DNA of 64,000 nucleotides from Rhodoluna sp. KAS3 (GCF_026000575.1 NZ_AP026910.1:620001-684000), one strand, 5' to 3'. Counted from the stretch's first letter, positions 37,467 through 46,305 are shown. The notes: generated by a model from the sequence alone, not told the origin. A program made the numbers and translations.

Positions 37467-38015
37467 TTACGAAACCGAAGACCAAGCCTCAGCGATTTGC
37501 TCTCTAACTTCACCGAGTAGGCGAGGCAACGCCTTAGTCTCGGCAATAATCGGAAAGAAATTTGAGTCGTTGCGCCAGCGCGGGACGATGTGCTGATGAA
37601 GGTGGGAGGCTATTCCAGCTCCAGCAACCTCTCCTTGGTTCATACCCAGATTGAATCCATGGCAATTCGATACTGCTTTCAGCACCCGCATCGCCTGCTG
37701 GGTAATACTGCCAATCTCGGCAATTTCCTCTGGTGTGGCCAGATCGTAGGTCGAAATGTGACGGTAGGGGCAGACCAATATGTGCCCAGAATTGTACGGA
37801 AAAAGGTTCAAAAGCGCGTACGCGTGCTGCCCGCGGAAGACAATCAGCGATTCCTCGTCAGGGCGCTCCGGGCCTAGGCAGAAAGGACAATCTTCATCGG
37901 CTGGCTGTTGGCCATTTTGGATGTAAACCAACCGATGTGGGGTCCAGAGATGCTGAAAAGAATTTGGTACACCGGGCAAATCTGCCGAGTTCTCCAGCCC
38001 TCTCCCCTCGTTCAT
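37467..38015 (-). CDS. HIT family nucleotide hydrolase/phosphorylase (Ap4A-type)
   Basis: A 182-residue histidine-triad protein with HLHQHIVPRW (His138, His140, His142). The CPFC pair near 43-46 and the NLFPYNSGHILVCPYRH segment match the actinobacterial group related to M. tuberculosis Rv2613c, reported as an Ap4A phosphorylase; that specific activity is inferred by similarity from memory. It follows thrS by 2 nt, as in other actinobacteria. The pgsA and mannosyltransferase genes that usually come next are absent. Confidence 0.88.
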   Translation of the reverse strand: MNEGRGLENSADLPGVPNSFQHLWTPHRLVYIQNGQQPADEDCPFCLGPERPDEESLIVFRGQHAYALLNLFPYNSGHILVCPYRHISTYDLATPEEIAEIGSITQQAMRVLKAVSNCHGFNLGMNQGEVAGAGIASHLHQHIVPRWRNDSNFFPIIAETKALPRLLGEVREQIAEAWSSVS

Positions 38016-38017
38016 TA

Positions 38018-40015
38018 TTAAACCTGAACCTTGTCTTCGATGGCTTTCAGAATTCGCTGGATTGCTTCGGAAACCGGAATGCCATTCTCCTGAGAGCCGT
38101 CACGGAATCTGAAACTCACAGCCCCAGCAGCTTGATCCTCGCCACCGGCAATAAGCATGAACGGAACCTTGTTCATAGTGTGGTTTCGAATCTTCTTCTG
38201 CATACGGTCGTCAGAATCATCAACCATCACGCGAACGCCATGCTTTCTTAGCTCACTGGCGATTTCGTGTAGATATTCTGAGAATGCCTCGGCGATTGGA
38301 ACACCAACTACCTGAACCGGAGCCAACCAAGGCGGGAAGTGACCGGCATAGTGCTCGGTTAGAACGCCAAAGAATCGTTCAACCGAACCAAAAAGCGCTC
38401 GGTGAATCATGACCGGCCGCTGCTTTGTGCCCTCTGCAGTGGTGTACTCAAGGTCAAAACGCTCTGGAAGATTGAAGTCCAACTGAATTGTTGACATCTG
38501 CCAGGTTCTGCCGATTGCATCGCGAGCCTGCACTGAGATCTTTGGGCCGTAGAAGGCTGCGCCGCCTGGGTCCGGCACAAGTTCAAGGCCCGAATCAGCG
38601 GCAACCTTCTCAAGTGTCGCGGTGGCAGTTTCCCAAATTTCATCGCTACCGACGAACTTAGGATTACCTAGTTCTCGAGTTGACAACTCCAGGTAGAAAT
38701 CATTCAGACCATAGTCCTTCAGCAATCCGAGGACAAAGCCAAGAACATCTGTAAGTTCCTGTTCCATGTTTTCTTGAGTGACGAAAAGGTGTGCGTCGTC
38801 TTGGGTTAGTCCACGTACTCGGGTCAATCCGTGCAGAACACCGCTCTTTTCATTGCGGTAAACAGTTCCAAATTCAAACATTCGTAGCGGAAGATCACGG
38901 TACGACCTTGGCTGGCTGCGGTAAATCAAAATGTGGAACGGACAGTTCATCGGCTTTAGGTAGTAGTCCTGCCCAGCCTTACGAATGGTGCCATCTTCGC
39001 CGCGCTCTTCGTCCATGCGAATAGGCGGGAACATGCCATCTGCATAGGTCTGCAGATGTCCAGAAATCTCGAACAGGTTGCTCTTAGAAATGTGCGGGCT
39101 ATAAACGAAGTCGTAACCAGATTCTTCGTGTCGCTTGCGACTGTAATCTTCCATGACGCGACGCATGATTCCGCCCTTAGGGTGGAACACGGCTAGGCCG
39201 GACCCAATTTCCTCAGGAAAGGAGAACAGGTCTAGATCGACACCCAAGCGTCGGTGGTCACGGCGCGCAGCTTCTTCCAATCGCTCCTGGTGCGCACGGA
39301 GTTCATCCTTGCTTGGCCAGGCGGTTCCATAGATTCTCTGAAGCTGCTTATTGTTTTCGTTGCCCCGCCAGTAGGCAGATGCAACTCGGGTAAGTGCAAA
39401 TCCATTACCAATCATGCGTGTGTTCGGAAGGTGCGGTCCACGACATAGGTCACGCCACACTGTCTCGCCCGATTGTGGGTCAACGTTGTCATAAATCGTC
39501 AGGTCCCCAGCGCCCACCTCGGCACTGCCCTCACCGAGATCTGACCCCTTCAGTCCAATCAACTCGAGCTTGTATGGCTCGTTGGCAAGTTCAACGCGAG
39601 CGTCTCCGTCATTAGTAACTCGGCGAACAAAACGCTGGCCTGAGCGAATGATTCGCTCCATTGCCTTCTCTAGGCTCTTTAGGTCTTCTGGTGTGAATGC
39701 TTCGAGAACGTCAAAGTCGTAGTAAAAGCCATCCTTGATTGGAGGGCCGATCCCGAGCTTGGCTTCAGGATTGATGTTCTGGACAGCCTGGGCGAGGACG
39801 TGTGCGGCCGAGTGGCGAAGAATGTTCAAGCCATCAGGCGAGCTGATTTCGACAGCCTCGACGGTGTCGCCGTCCTTAAGTCGATGGGCTAGGTCACGGA
39901 GCTCACCGTTGACACGCTGGGCCACGACTGTGCGAGAGGTGAAAACCTTGAAGCCGTCGGAATCTGGCTCGAGTTCGACTGATAAACCATCGACTACGAC
40001 GCTGAATTTGGACAC
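38018..40015 (-). CDS. thrS: Threonyl-tRNA synthetase
   Basis: Charges tRNA-Thr. The protein has the TGS domain ([15 protein letters not shown]...), the N2 editing domain with the [10 protein letters not shown] zinc-like motif, the class II catalytic core ([28 protein letters not shown]) and the anticodon-binding domain. I use the GTG at 40015 (665 residues), where the TGS strand begins; the open frame reaches an ATG at 40048, but a TAGAAT box at 40047-40052 overlaps that codon and would start transcription after it. Either start leaves the family call unchanged. No T-box is visible. Confidence 0.95.
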   Translation of the reverse strand: MSKFSVVVDGLSVELEPDSDGFKVFTSRTVVAQRVNGELRDLAHRLKDGDTVEAVEISSPDGLNILRHSAAHVLAQAVQNINPEAKLGIGPPIKDGFYYDFDVLEAFTPEDLKSLEKAMERIIRSGQRFVRRVTNDGDARVELANEPYKLELIGLKGSDLGEGSAEVGAGDLTIYDNVDPQSGETVWRDLCRGPHLPNTRMIGNGFALTRVASAYWRGNENNKQLQRIYGTAWPSKDELRAHQERLEEAARRDHRRLGVDLDLFSFPEEIGSGLAVFHPKGGIMRRVMEDYSRKRHEESGYDFVYSPHISKSNLFEISGHLQTYADGMFPPIRMDEERGEDGTIRKAGQDYYLKPMNCPFHILIYRSQPRSYRDLPLRMFEFGTVYRNEKSGVLHGLTRVRGLTQDDAHLFVTQENMEQELTDVLGFVLGLLKDYGLNDFYLELSTRELGNPKFVGSDEIWETATATLEKVAADSGLELVPDPGGAAFYGPKISVQARDAIGRTWQMSTIQLDFNLPERFDLEYTTAEGTKQRPVMIHRALFGSVERFFGVLTEHYAGHFPPWLAPVQVVGVPIAEAFSEYLHEIASELRKHGVRVMVDDSDDRMQKKIRNHTMNKVPFMLIAGGEDQAAGAVSFRFRDGSQENGIPVSEAIQRILKAIEDKVQV

Positions 40016-40046
40016 GAGAACCCCATCTGACTGAAATAACTTTCTC

Positions 40047-40052
40047 ATTCTA
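40047..40052 (-). promoter_or_regulatory. Candidate -10 box of thrS
   Basis: TAGAAT on the minus strand, predicted start near 40040 and a leader of about 25 nt to the GTG at 40015. No good -35 element. Confidence 0.4.
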
Positions 40053-40114
40053 CTTTGGAGCAGCTCGGAGCCCGCCTAGGCCCAGAAACGTGCCTTCATC
40101 GACGCCCTGAAAGT

Positions 40115-40120
40115 TATGCT
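40115..40120 (+). promoter_or_regulatory. Candidate leaderless promoter of mqo (-10 box)
   Basis: TATGCT on the plus strand followed by 6 nt (TGAACA) and the mqo GTG start codon. No ribosome binding site is present, so the mRNA is probably leaderless. Confidence 0.5.
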
Positions 40121-40126
40121 TGAACA

Positions 40127-41608
40127 GTGAGTATTTCTAAAGATTCCAGAGTCGTTCTAATTGGCGCAGGTGTGATGAGTGCAACTTTGGGCACTTTCAT
40201 CAAATTGCTTAGTCCGTCAACTCAGATTCAGGTCTTTGAGCGACTACCGGATGTGGCTTTGGAAAGTTCAAATCCTTGGAATAACGCTGGTACCGGTCAT
40301 GCGGCGCTTTGTGAACTTAACTACATGCCTGACTCGAAGGATGGGTCTCTGCCATCTGCGGCCAAGGCTGAATCCATCAATGAGCAGTTTCAGCTTTCTC
40401 GTCAGTTTTGGGCGTATCTAGTGAACCAAGGGATTCTCCGCGATCCTGACACTTTTATTCACTCCACTCCTCACATGACATTTGTCCGAGGCGCCAAGGA
40501 TGTTGACTACCTAAATCGCCGTTTCCAGGCTTTGAAGGACCTTCCGCTTTTTGCTGGAATGCAGTACTCAGAAGACGCAAAGCAAATTTCAAAGTGGGCT
40601 CCCCTTCTAATTGACGGTCGTAATTCAGATGAACCAATCGCGGCAACTTACATCGAATCTGGAACAGACGTTGATTTTGGCTCAATCACCCGTCAACTGT
40701 TTGGTTTTTTGAAATCTAGAGGCGTTGAAGTTCGCACTTCAGCCGAAGTCTCCTCATTGGTTCGCACCAGGGATGGTGATTGGCAACTCGTCGTTACAGA
40801 TACAACTACAGGGCAGAAGTCGTACTCACGAGCAGACTTTGTCTTTGTTGGTGCTGGTGGTTGGGCCCTTAAGTTGCTGCAGAAATCAGGGATTTCAGAG
40901 GCCAAGGGCTACGGCACCTTCCCGGTAGGCGGTCAGTGGCTAAAAACTGACAACCCTGCGGTTGTGGCCAAGCACCAGGCCAAGGTTTACAGCCAGGCCA
41001 GCGTTGGTGCGCCACCGATGTCGGTACCTCACCTAGATACCCGCGTGGTCAATGGCAAAGCCAGTTTGCTGTTTGGCCCCTACGCGACGGCCAATCCAAA
41101 ATTCTTAAAGAACGGTTCCATTTGGGACTTGCCGAGTTCGATTCGCCCAGCCAACCTAATCCCGTATTTGGCAGTTGGCTTGGGTAACGTCCCACTAATC
41201 AAGTACCTGATTGGCGAGCTGGCCAAATCCAAGCGCAAGAAATTTGAATCGCTTCTTGATTTCTACCCGAAGGCCAACGAATCAGACTGGGAGCTGCTAA
41301 ACGCGGGTCAGCGAGCCCAGGTGATTAAGAAGGACCGCAAGAAAGGCGGAGTGCTTCAGTTTGGAACTGAAGTTGTCACTGCCAACGACGGTTCCGTGAG
41401 TGGTCTACTTGGTGCTTCACCGGGTGCCTCCACCGCCGTTCACGTCATGCTTCAGGTCTTGCAGCGTTCATTCTCATCAGAGTTTGATTCATGGCGCCCA
41501 AGGTTGCAGGAAATTATCCCGAGTTTTGGAAGCCGGCTGAGCGACGATCCAGCGGCCGCCAAGGCCTCCCTAGCCGCAACCGCTAAGACTCTCAAGCTTC
41601 GCGGATAA
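40127..41608 (+). CDS. mqo: Malate:quinone oxidoreductase
   Basis: Membrane-associated FAD enzyme that oxidises malate to oxaloacetate and reduces quinone, replacing or supplementing NAD-malate dehydrogenase in the TCA cycle. The 493-residue protein opens with the dinucleotide-binding VVLIGAGVMSATLG motif and contains WNNAGTGHAALCELNY, a family signature, and GASPGASTAVHVML near the C-terminus. It starts with GTG and stands alone between thrS and a terminator. Confidence 0.96.
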   Translation: MSISKDSRVVLIGAGVMSATLGTFIKLLSPSTQIQVFERLPDVALESSNPWNNAGTGHAALCELNYMPDSKDGSLPSAAKAESINEQFQLSRQFWAYLVNQGILRDPDTFIHSTPHMTFVRGAKDVDYLNRRFQALKDLPLFAGMQYSEDAKQISKWAPLLIDGRNSDEPIAATYIESGTDVDFGSITRQLFGFLKSRGVEVRTSAEVSSLVRTRDGDWQLVVTDTTTGQKSYSRADFVFVGAGGWALKLLQKSGISEAKGYGTFPVGGQWLKTDNPAVVAKHQAKVYSQASVGAPPMSVPHLDTRVVNGKASLLFGPYATANPKFLKNGSIWDLPSSIRPANLIPYLAVGLGNVPLIKYLIGELAKSKRKKFESLLDFYPKANESDWELLNAGQRAQVIKKDRKKGGVLQFGTEVVTANDGSVSGLLGASPGASTAVHVMLQVLQRSFSSEFDSWRPRLQEIIPSFGSRLSDDPAAAKASLAATAKTLKLRG

Positions 41609-41616
41609 TCCTTAAG

Positions 41617-41647
41617 CGAAAAAAACCCGTCCGATGGACGGGCTTTT
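41617..41647. terminator. Terminator between mqo and the protease gene (repeat copy 1)
   Basis: Seven A, then CCCGTCC-GAT-GGACGGG and CTTTT. It ends mqo and, on the other strand, the converging protease gene. The stretch 41617-41642 is nearly identical to 43177-43201 on the far side of the protease gene. Confidence 0.85.
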
Positions 41648-41651
41648 CCAA

Positions 41652-43124
41652 CTACCTCTCGCAGACTAAACCGTCGCGGTCTTTGTCCAAATGTTTGTTT
41701 TTTGCATATACAGAGCTGCTGATGACGGCTCGGTAAATGGGCGTCTTTCCTTTGTTCTTTGAACTTATGGTCTTCTTGACACCACCAGTGTAATCCCCGT
41801 TCATTTTCGAACAATTGCTGTATTTCTTCAGCGGAAGTGACTTCAGACTCGTTGACCATGGCCTCTGATATCCGCAGTCAAAAAGTGTCCCACAGAGCGA
41901 CGGTGAGCCGATAATTATGCCCATGTTCTCTGAGTCCACCAGCTTGGCTGTTACCACGCCTATAACTCGACCGTTTCGATCAAATAGCGGCCCACCAGAG
42001 TTTCCAGGGTTGATTGGCACCGAAGTTAGAACAACGTTTCCTTCCGTAGAGACTTTAGATATCACTCCAGTGGTCAACGAGCTGTTTATCCCCATCGGAT
42101 TACCGATGGTGCCTACCCACCAACCCTGCTTTGGTTTTTCACCGCGCCAGTCCAAGGTAGGAATTTTGACGTAGAGGAGCACTGAAGCCAAATCCATGTC
42201 GGAATCGGAGCTCCAAATGTAGCCCTCCTCTTCACTTCCATCGGCCAACACGACCGTTACAAGTTTGTCGCCAAGGCAATCTGCTATGACGTGATGATTA
42301 GTAACCAGGACCGTCTTGACGCCAGCCGAGCGCATGTCCGCACTTATAGTCGCATCGGCCGCCCATGCTGTCCCCGAACTGGATCTACACACTACGGAAA
42401 CCACCGATTTACCAACTTGCTCAGCCGTTGAAACTAAGTCAATTGGGCTTTTGGCAGGGGTTGGTGTCTTGTAAATCTTTTCGCTTGTCAACTTCGGTAG
42501 AGCGGAACCAATGACCGGGTTTTCCGGCTCGGAAACGGCCACTCCTTGCACGTTGAAGACAGCGAAGTTTGAACCGTCAGGAACGAAGTCCCCTGAGTCA
42601 TCGCTCGAGTCTGGATCTATTGCAAACCCTTGTAGATTGACCTGGCTATTGATGATTCCCAAACAAGATTTAGGGAGGCCGAAGCCAATCCAGGATGCTT
42701 CTGAATCGAGATCTACCCAGGTTTCAACGGTGCAGCCGGGAACAAGTCTTTGATTCACTGGATCCCAAACCGTGAGAACATGTTCAACTCGCCCGTAGTC
42801 GTAAGGGGTGTCGTCGGTGAAAATAGTGAAGTCTGTTCGCCCGTCTAAGTCGCTGTCCACGTCTATGCCTGCAAAGGCGCCGTCAACAAAGTCATACGAA
42901 TAAACCGGCAACCACATGTGGAGCCAAACGTATAGCAAGTCTGGGTTGGTCGACTCCTCAGCGACCTCCAACTCAACAATCTCGGTATACAGACTCAACC
43001 CGCCATCGTAAGAAGAGTCGGACACCGATTGTCGGTCTGTGATGGCTGCTTGAGCAGGAATAGCGACGGATATAGACAGCGATAATGCTGCTAGCGCCGC
43101 TACATACTTTGAAATAATTTTCAT
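41652..43124 (-). CDS. Secreted trypsin-like serine protease with Excalibur domain
   Basis: Predicted exported protease of 490 residues. A signal peptide (about 1-27, ending PAQAA) is followed by an N-terminal beta-rich domain (28-215) holding a DVDSDLDGRTD calcium-type loop (88-98), then a chymotrypsin/HtrA-fold protease domain with triad His278 (VTNHHVI), Asp311 (MDLASVLL) and Ser376 (NPGNSGGPL), and a C-terminal Excalibur domain (438-490) ending in DKDRDGLVCE. No PDZ domain is present. A GGGGGAA ribosome binding site precedes the ATG. Substrate is unknown. It is flanked by duplicated terminators and a tRNA cluster and is the most accessory-looking gene of the window. Confidence 0.9.
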   Translation of the reverse strand: MKIISKYVAALAALSLSISVAIPAQAAITDRQSVSDSSYDGGLSLYTEIVELEVAEESTNPDLLYVWLHMWLPVYSYDFVDGAFAGIDVDSDLDGRTDFTIFTDDTPYDYGRVEHVLTVWDPVNQRLVPGCTVETWVDLDSEASWIGFGLPKSCLGIINSQVNLQGFAIDPDSSDDSGDFVPDGSNFAVFNVQGVAVSEPENPVIGSALPKLTSEKIYKTPTPAKSPIDLVSTAEQVGKSVVSVVCRSSSGTAWAADATISADMRSAGVKTVLVTNHHVIADCLGDKLVTVVLADGSEEEGYIWSSDSDMDLASVLLYVKIPTLDWRGEKPKQGWWVGTIGNPMGINSSLTTGVISKVSTEGNVVLTSVPINPGNSGGPLFDRNGRVIGVVTAKLVDSENMGIIIGSPSLCGTLFDCGYQRPWSTSLKSLPLKKYSNCSKMNGDYTGGVKKTISSKNKGKTPIYRAVISSSVYAKNKHLDKDRDGLVCER

Positions 43125-43176
43125 GATTCCCCCAAATCACTTATCTGGCAAACGTATCACCCGCCCCCGCCAGGAA

Positions 43177-43207
43177 CGAAAAAACCCGTCCAATGGCCGG
43201 GTTTTTT
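43177..43207. terminator. Terminator after tRNA-Val (repeat copy 2)
   Basis: Six A, CCCG-TCCAATGGC-CGGG and six T; reads as a terminator on both strands. It closes the tRNA-Gly/Cys/Val transcript before the protease gene. Its first 25 nt repeat the sequence at 41617-41642 with few differences. Confidence 0.88.
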
Positions 43208-43225
43208 ATTTGAAGCTCTTTTTCG

Positions 43226-43297
43226 TGGTCGATACTGGGATCGAACCAGTGACCCCTTCCATGTCAAGGAAGTGCGCTACCGCTGCGCCAATCGACC
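43226..43297 (-). tRNA. tRNA-Val (GAC)
   Basis: Minus-strand cloverleaf of 72 nt: acceptor GGTCGAT/ATCGACC, D arm GCGCAGCGGTAGCGC, anticodon stem CTTCC/GGAAG around TTGACAT (anticodon GAC), and T loop GGTTCGATCCC. The 3' CCA is not encoded. Confidence 0.96.
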
Positions 43298-43317
43298 ATT
43301 TTGTTTTGTTTTTGTGG

Positions 43318-43392
43318 AGGTGGAGACGGGATTTGAACCCGTGGGTTTACAGCTTTGCAGGCTGTTGCTTTGGGCCGCTCAGCCACTCCACC
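43318..43392 (-). tRNA. tRNA-Cys (GCA)
   Basis: Minus-strand cloverleaf of about 75 nt: acceptor GGTGGAG/CTCCACC, anticodon stem ACAGC/GCTGT around CTGCAAA (anticodon GCA), T loop GGTTCAAATCC. Middle gene of a Gly-Cys-Val cluster. Confidence 0.96.
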
Positions 43393-43422
43393 ATGCTTTC
43401 ACGAGGCTTACGCCCTACTGCG

Positions 43423-43495
43423 AGCGGATGACGAGATTCGAACTCGCGACCCCAACCTTGGCAAGGTTGTGCTCTACCAACTGAGCCACATCCGC
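43423..43495 (-). tRNA. tRNA-Gly (GCC)
   Basis: Minus-strand cloverleaf of 73 nt: acceptor GCGGATG/CATCCGC, D arm GCTCAGTTGGTAGAGC, anticodon stem CAACC/GGTTG around TTGCCAA (anticodon GCC), T loop AGTTCGAATCT. First gene of the tRNA cluster, 71 nt after amtB1. Confidence 0.96.
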
Positions 43496-43566
43496 GTGCC
43501 TTCTTTCGAAGACTTAGATACTCTAACCCAAGTTTTTCGACTTCGCAAACTCAGGCCAGAGTGTGT

Positions 43567-44844
43567 CTAACCTTTCCAGGTCCAACGAGGGTCAGACTCA
43601 GAATATGCATTTTCTCCGTGCAAAACAGAGTCGACTCCCGCGATCTCATCGGTTGATGTAACGCGGAAGCCAATGGTCTTCTGAATCACCCAACCAATGG
43701 CGTACGACACAGTAAATGAGAAAACCAGAACAACAGCGGCACCGATAGCTTGGCGTCCAAGTTGTTCAGCGCCGAAGCCTAGGAAAAGACCAACATTGGT
43801 TCCAAAAAGACCAATAAACAGGGTTCCAACTAGGCCACCGACAAGGTGGATACCAACCACATCGAGCGAGTCATCAAACCCGAGTACAAACTTCAGTTCA
43901 ATTGCTAGGGCACAAACAACACCGACAATAACGCCAAGTAGTAGTGCCCAAATTGGCTCAAGATACGCGCAGGACGGCGTGATAGCCACAAGGCCGGCCA
44001 CGGCGCCCGATGCGGCTCCAATAGAGGTTGGTTTGCCGTGAGCCAACTTCTCATAGGTAATCCAGCTCAGCATTGCGCCAACGGGCGCTGCCAAAGTGTT
44101 TACGAACGCAAGGGCTGCGACGCCATCGGCGGCAAGCTGCGAACCGGCATTGAATCCCAGCCATCCAAACCAAAGAATTGCAGCACCGATGATGGTCAGC
44201 GGCACATTGTGAGGAGCGTGCATACCTTTTGTGAAACCAAAGCGCTTACCCAGAACCAACGCGAGGGCTAGCGCTGACGCTCCCGAGGCAATCTCAACGA
44301 CCGTACCGCCCGCAAAGTCCATAACCCCGATGTTGTAGACAAGCCATCCGCCATCGACAACTTTTCCATCCTCGGCGGTGAAGTTGAAGATCCAGCCCGC
44401 GACTGGGAAATAGACAAGTACCGCCCAGATACCGGCAAAGATCATCCATGAACCGAACTTTGCTCGGTCAGCGATAGCCCCCGAAATCAGGGCCACAGTA
44501 ATGATGGCAAATGTGCCTTGGAATCCTGCGAAGGCAAGGCCAAAGCCGTCTCCCTCTTTGGCCAGAGCAATTTCTGTGCCAAGGAAAAGGCGTTCAAAGT
44601 CAATGCCGAACACGCCGTCGATTCCAAAATAACTGCCAGCTCCGGCGTTGCTGAAACTAATTGCATAACCGAAAATCACCCACAACACACCGATTAGTGC
44701 GATTGAGCCGAAGCTCATCATCATCATCGAAACCACGCTCGAGGCGCGCACCAGCCCGCCATAGAAAAAGGCAAGCCCAGGTGTCATAAAGAGCACCATG
44801 GCAGAGCAGATGATCAAAAACATTGTGGTGTTTTGGTGGAGCAT
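43567..44844 (-). CDS. Ammonium transporter with Glu at the first twin-His position (AmtB paralogue 1)
   Basis: Eleven-helix Amt/Mep/Rh channel of 425 residues. The family core is clear (MTPGLAFFYGGLV, ISGAIADR, PHNVPLT, DVVGIHLVGG), and the second pore histidine, His333, is present. The first twin-His position, His in the neighbouring paralogue (GTAVHINAG), is Glu184 here (GTVVEIASG). The segment WFGWFGFN of the paralogue reads WFGWLGFN. Yeast Mep1/Mep3 carry a similar His-to-Glu change, so transport mechanism or pH range may differ. It is the second gene of a tandem pair, downstream of a hairpin. No glnK gene is adjacent. Confidence 0.93.
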   Translation of the reverse strand: MLHQNTTMFLIICSAMVLFMTPGLAFFYGGLVRASSVVSMMMMSFGSIALIGVLWVIFGYAISFSNAGAGSYFGIDGVFGIDFERLFLGTEIALAKEGDGFGLAFAGFQGTFAIITVALISGAIADRAKFGSWMIFAGIWAVLVYFPVAGWIFNFTAEDGKVVDGGWLVYNIGVMDFAGGTVVEIASGASALALALVLGKRFGFTKGMHAPHNVPLTIIGAAILWFGWLGFNAGSQLAADGVAALAFVNTLAAPVGAMLSWITYEKLAHGKPTSIGAASGAVAGLVAITPSCAYLEPIWALLLGVIVGVVCALAIELKFVLGFDDSLDVVGIHLVGGLVGTLFIGLFGTNVGLFLGFGAEQLGRQAIGAAVVLVFSFTVSYAIGWVIQKTIGFRVTSTDEIAGVDSVLHGENAYSESDPRWTWKG

Positions 44845-44871
44845 TTACTACCTCTCGAATAACGCACCAAA

Positions 44872-44899
44872 GGAGGGACTCTCTTTCGAGAGCCCCTCC
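44872..44899 (-). promoter_or_regulatory. Strong hairpin with GAAA loop between the two amt genes
   Basis: On the minus strand GGAGGGGCTCTC-GAAA-GAGAGTCCCTCC forms a 12-bp stem (one G-U) capped by a GNRA-type loop. The following TTTGG is a poor U-tract, so it may be a weak terminator, a processing site or a stabiliser that sets different levels of the two transporters. Confidence 0.65.
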
Positions 44900-44921
44900 G
44901 AGATGTTGCTAATAGGTGTTA

Positions 44922-46190
44922 CTAACCGCGGTCAGCACCGAAAGCGTAAGCCTCTTCACCGTGAACTACGGTGTCAATGCCTGCGATTTCATCTTCTGCC
45001 TTGACGCGGAATCCCATGGTCTTTTCAATCGCGAAGCCGATGATTAGTGAGATAACGAAGCTGTAAACAAGTACCGCTACCGCACCAAGGGCCTGCATCG
45101 CGAACTGGTGCCAGCCGAAGCCAAATGCTGCGCCTACACCGTTTCCGAAGATACCGATCCAAAGGGTTCCAACGATTCCACCGACCAGGTGAATACCTAC
45201 GACGTCTAGTGAGTCGTCGAAGCCCAGTGAGAACTTGAGGTCAACAGCTAGTGCACAAAGTGCACCGGCTACTAGGCCCAAGAGAATTGCATATACAGGG
45301 TCAAGAGACGCACAGGCTGGCGTTACTGCAACCAGACCGGCGATTGCACCTGAACCAGCACCGATGGAGGTTGCCTTGCCGTGCTTGATCTTCTCAATGA
45401 TGATCCAGCCGAGCATCGCTGCAGCAGGTGCTGCCAGGGTGTTGATGAATGCAATTGAGGCAATGCCATCTGCGGCAAGCTCTGAACCTGAGTTGAATCC
45501 GAACCAACCGAACCAAAGCAATGACACACCCAGAAGGGTCAGTGGCACGTTGTGAGGCTGGGTGATTCCCTTGCTGAATCCAAAGCGCTTGCCCAAGACA
45601 ATTGCCAGAGCCAAACCAGCTGCACCAGCGTTGATGTGAACTGCGGTACCACCTGCGAAGTCAATGACTCCTAGGCCGTAAACAATCCAGCCACCGTCAA
45701 CGACCTTGCCGTCTTCAAGTGTGAAGTTGAATACCCAGTTTGCAACTGGGAAGTAAACAACGGTTGCCCAGATGCCTGCGAAGACCATCCATGCGCCGAA
45801 CTTTGCGCGGTCAGCAATGGCACCCGAAATAAGGGCCACGGTGATGATTGCGAAAGTTGCCTGGAAGGCTACGAAAGCCATAGATGGGAATGCACCGGCA
45901 GGAGCTGCAGCATCTGCGACCTGAGCCTCAAGCCCGAGGAATGAGGTATCGATACCGAACCATCCATCGATACCGATGAAGGTGTCGACTCCCCCGTTAG
46001 CAAATGCGATGGCGTAGCCGTAAAGAACCCAAAGTACTGCAATCAATCCGAGTGAGCCAAAGCTCAACATCATCATGCTTACAACGCTCTTGGCCTTGAC
46101 CATACCGCCGTAAAAGAACGCCAAACCTGGCGTCATTAGTAGAACTAGTGCCGCTGAAATTAGCACGAATGCCGTGTTTCCTTGATCCAC
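44922..46190 (-). CDS. amtB: Ammonium transporter (AmtB paralogue 2, canonical twin-His)
   Basis: Eleven-helix Amt channel of 422 residues that scavenges ammonium. Both pore histidines are present: His185 (GTAVHINAG) and His334 (VVGIHLVGG). Conserved PGLAFFYGGMV, ISGAIADRAKFG, WFGWFGFNSGSEL and PHNVPLT segments are visible. It starts with GTG and an AGAGAGGT ribosome binding site. It lies upstream of paralogue 1, with 77 nt between, and downstream of zapE. It shares very high similarity with paralogue 1, so the pair is probably an old duplication. Confidence 0.96.
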   Translation of the reverse strand: MDQGNTAFVLISAALVLLMTPGLAFFYGGMVKAKSVVSMMMLSFGSLGLIAVLWVLYGYAIAFANGGVDTFIGIDGWFGIDTSFLGLEAQVADAAAPAGAFPSMAFVAFQATFAIITVALISGAIADRAKFGAWMVFAGIWATVVYFPVANWVFNFTLEDGKVVDGGWIVYGLGVIDFAGGTAVHINAGAAGLALAIVLGKRFGFSKGITQPHNVPLTLLGVSLLWFGWFGFNSGSELAADGIASIAFINTLAAPAAAMLGWIIIEKIKHGKATSIGAGSGAIAGLVAVTPACASLDPVYAILLGLVAGALCALAVDLKFSLGFDDSLDVVGIHLVGGIVGTLWIGIFGNGVGAAFGFGWHQFAMQALGAVAVLVYSFVISLIIGFAIEKTMGFRVKAEDEIAGIDTVVHGEEAYAFGADRG

Positions 46191-46223
46191 TTGTTTACCT
46201 CTCTCTAAGAAAACAAATTGTCA

Positions 46224-46247
46224 CCAAGAGAATCTTGGCTACGTAGA
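46224..46247. promoter_or_regulatory. Palindromes upstream of amtB
   Basis: CCAAGA-GAA-TCTTGG (46224-46238) and the 8-bp palindrome CTACGTAG (46240-46247) lie in the 115-nt zapE-amtB gap. An imperfect repeat (CGATAAC...GTTTCG) lies near 46272-46291. They could be operators of a nitrogen regulator, but no motif matches GlnR or AmtR sites convincingly. Confidence 0.35.
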
Positions 46248-46305
46248 GAGTTTGGCTCACTCAGATTTCACGCGATAACGAGAAATGTTTCGTGTTTGTA
46301 AAAAG

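Noticed and set aside
40016-40126. T-box before thrS
   Set aside because: No T-box sequence or specifier loop; the space is too short.
46272-46291. GlnR or AmtR box before amtB
   Set aside because: Half-sites (CGATAAC, GTTTCG) are imperfect and spacing does not match either consensus; kept only as an unassigned repeat.
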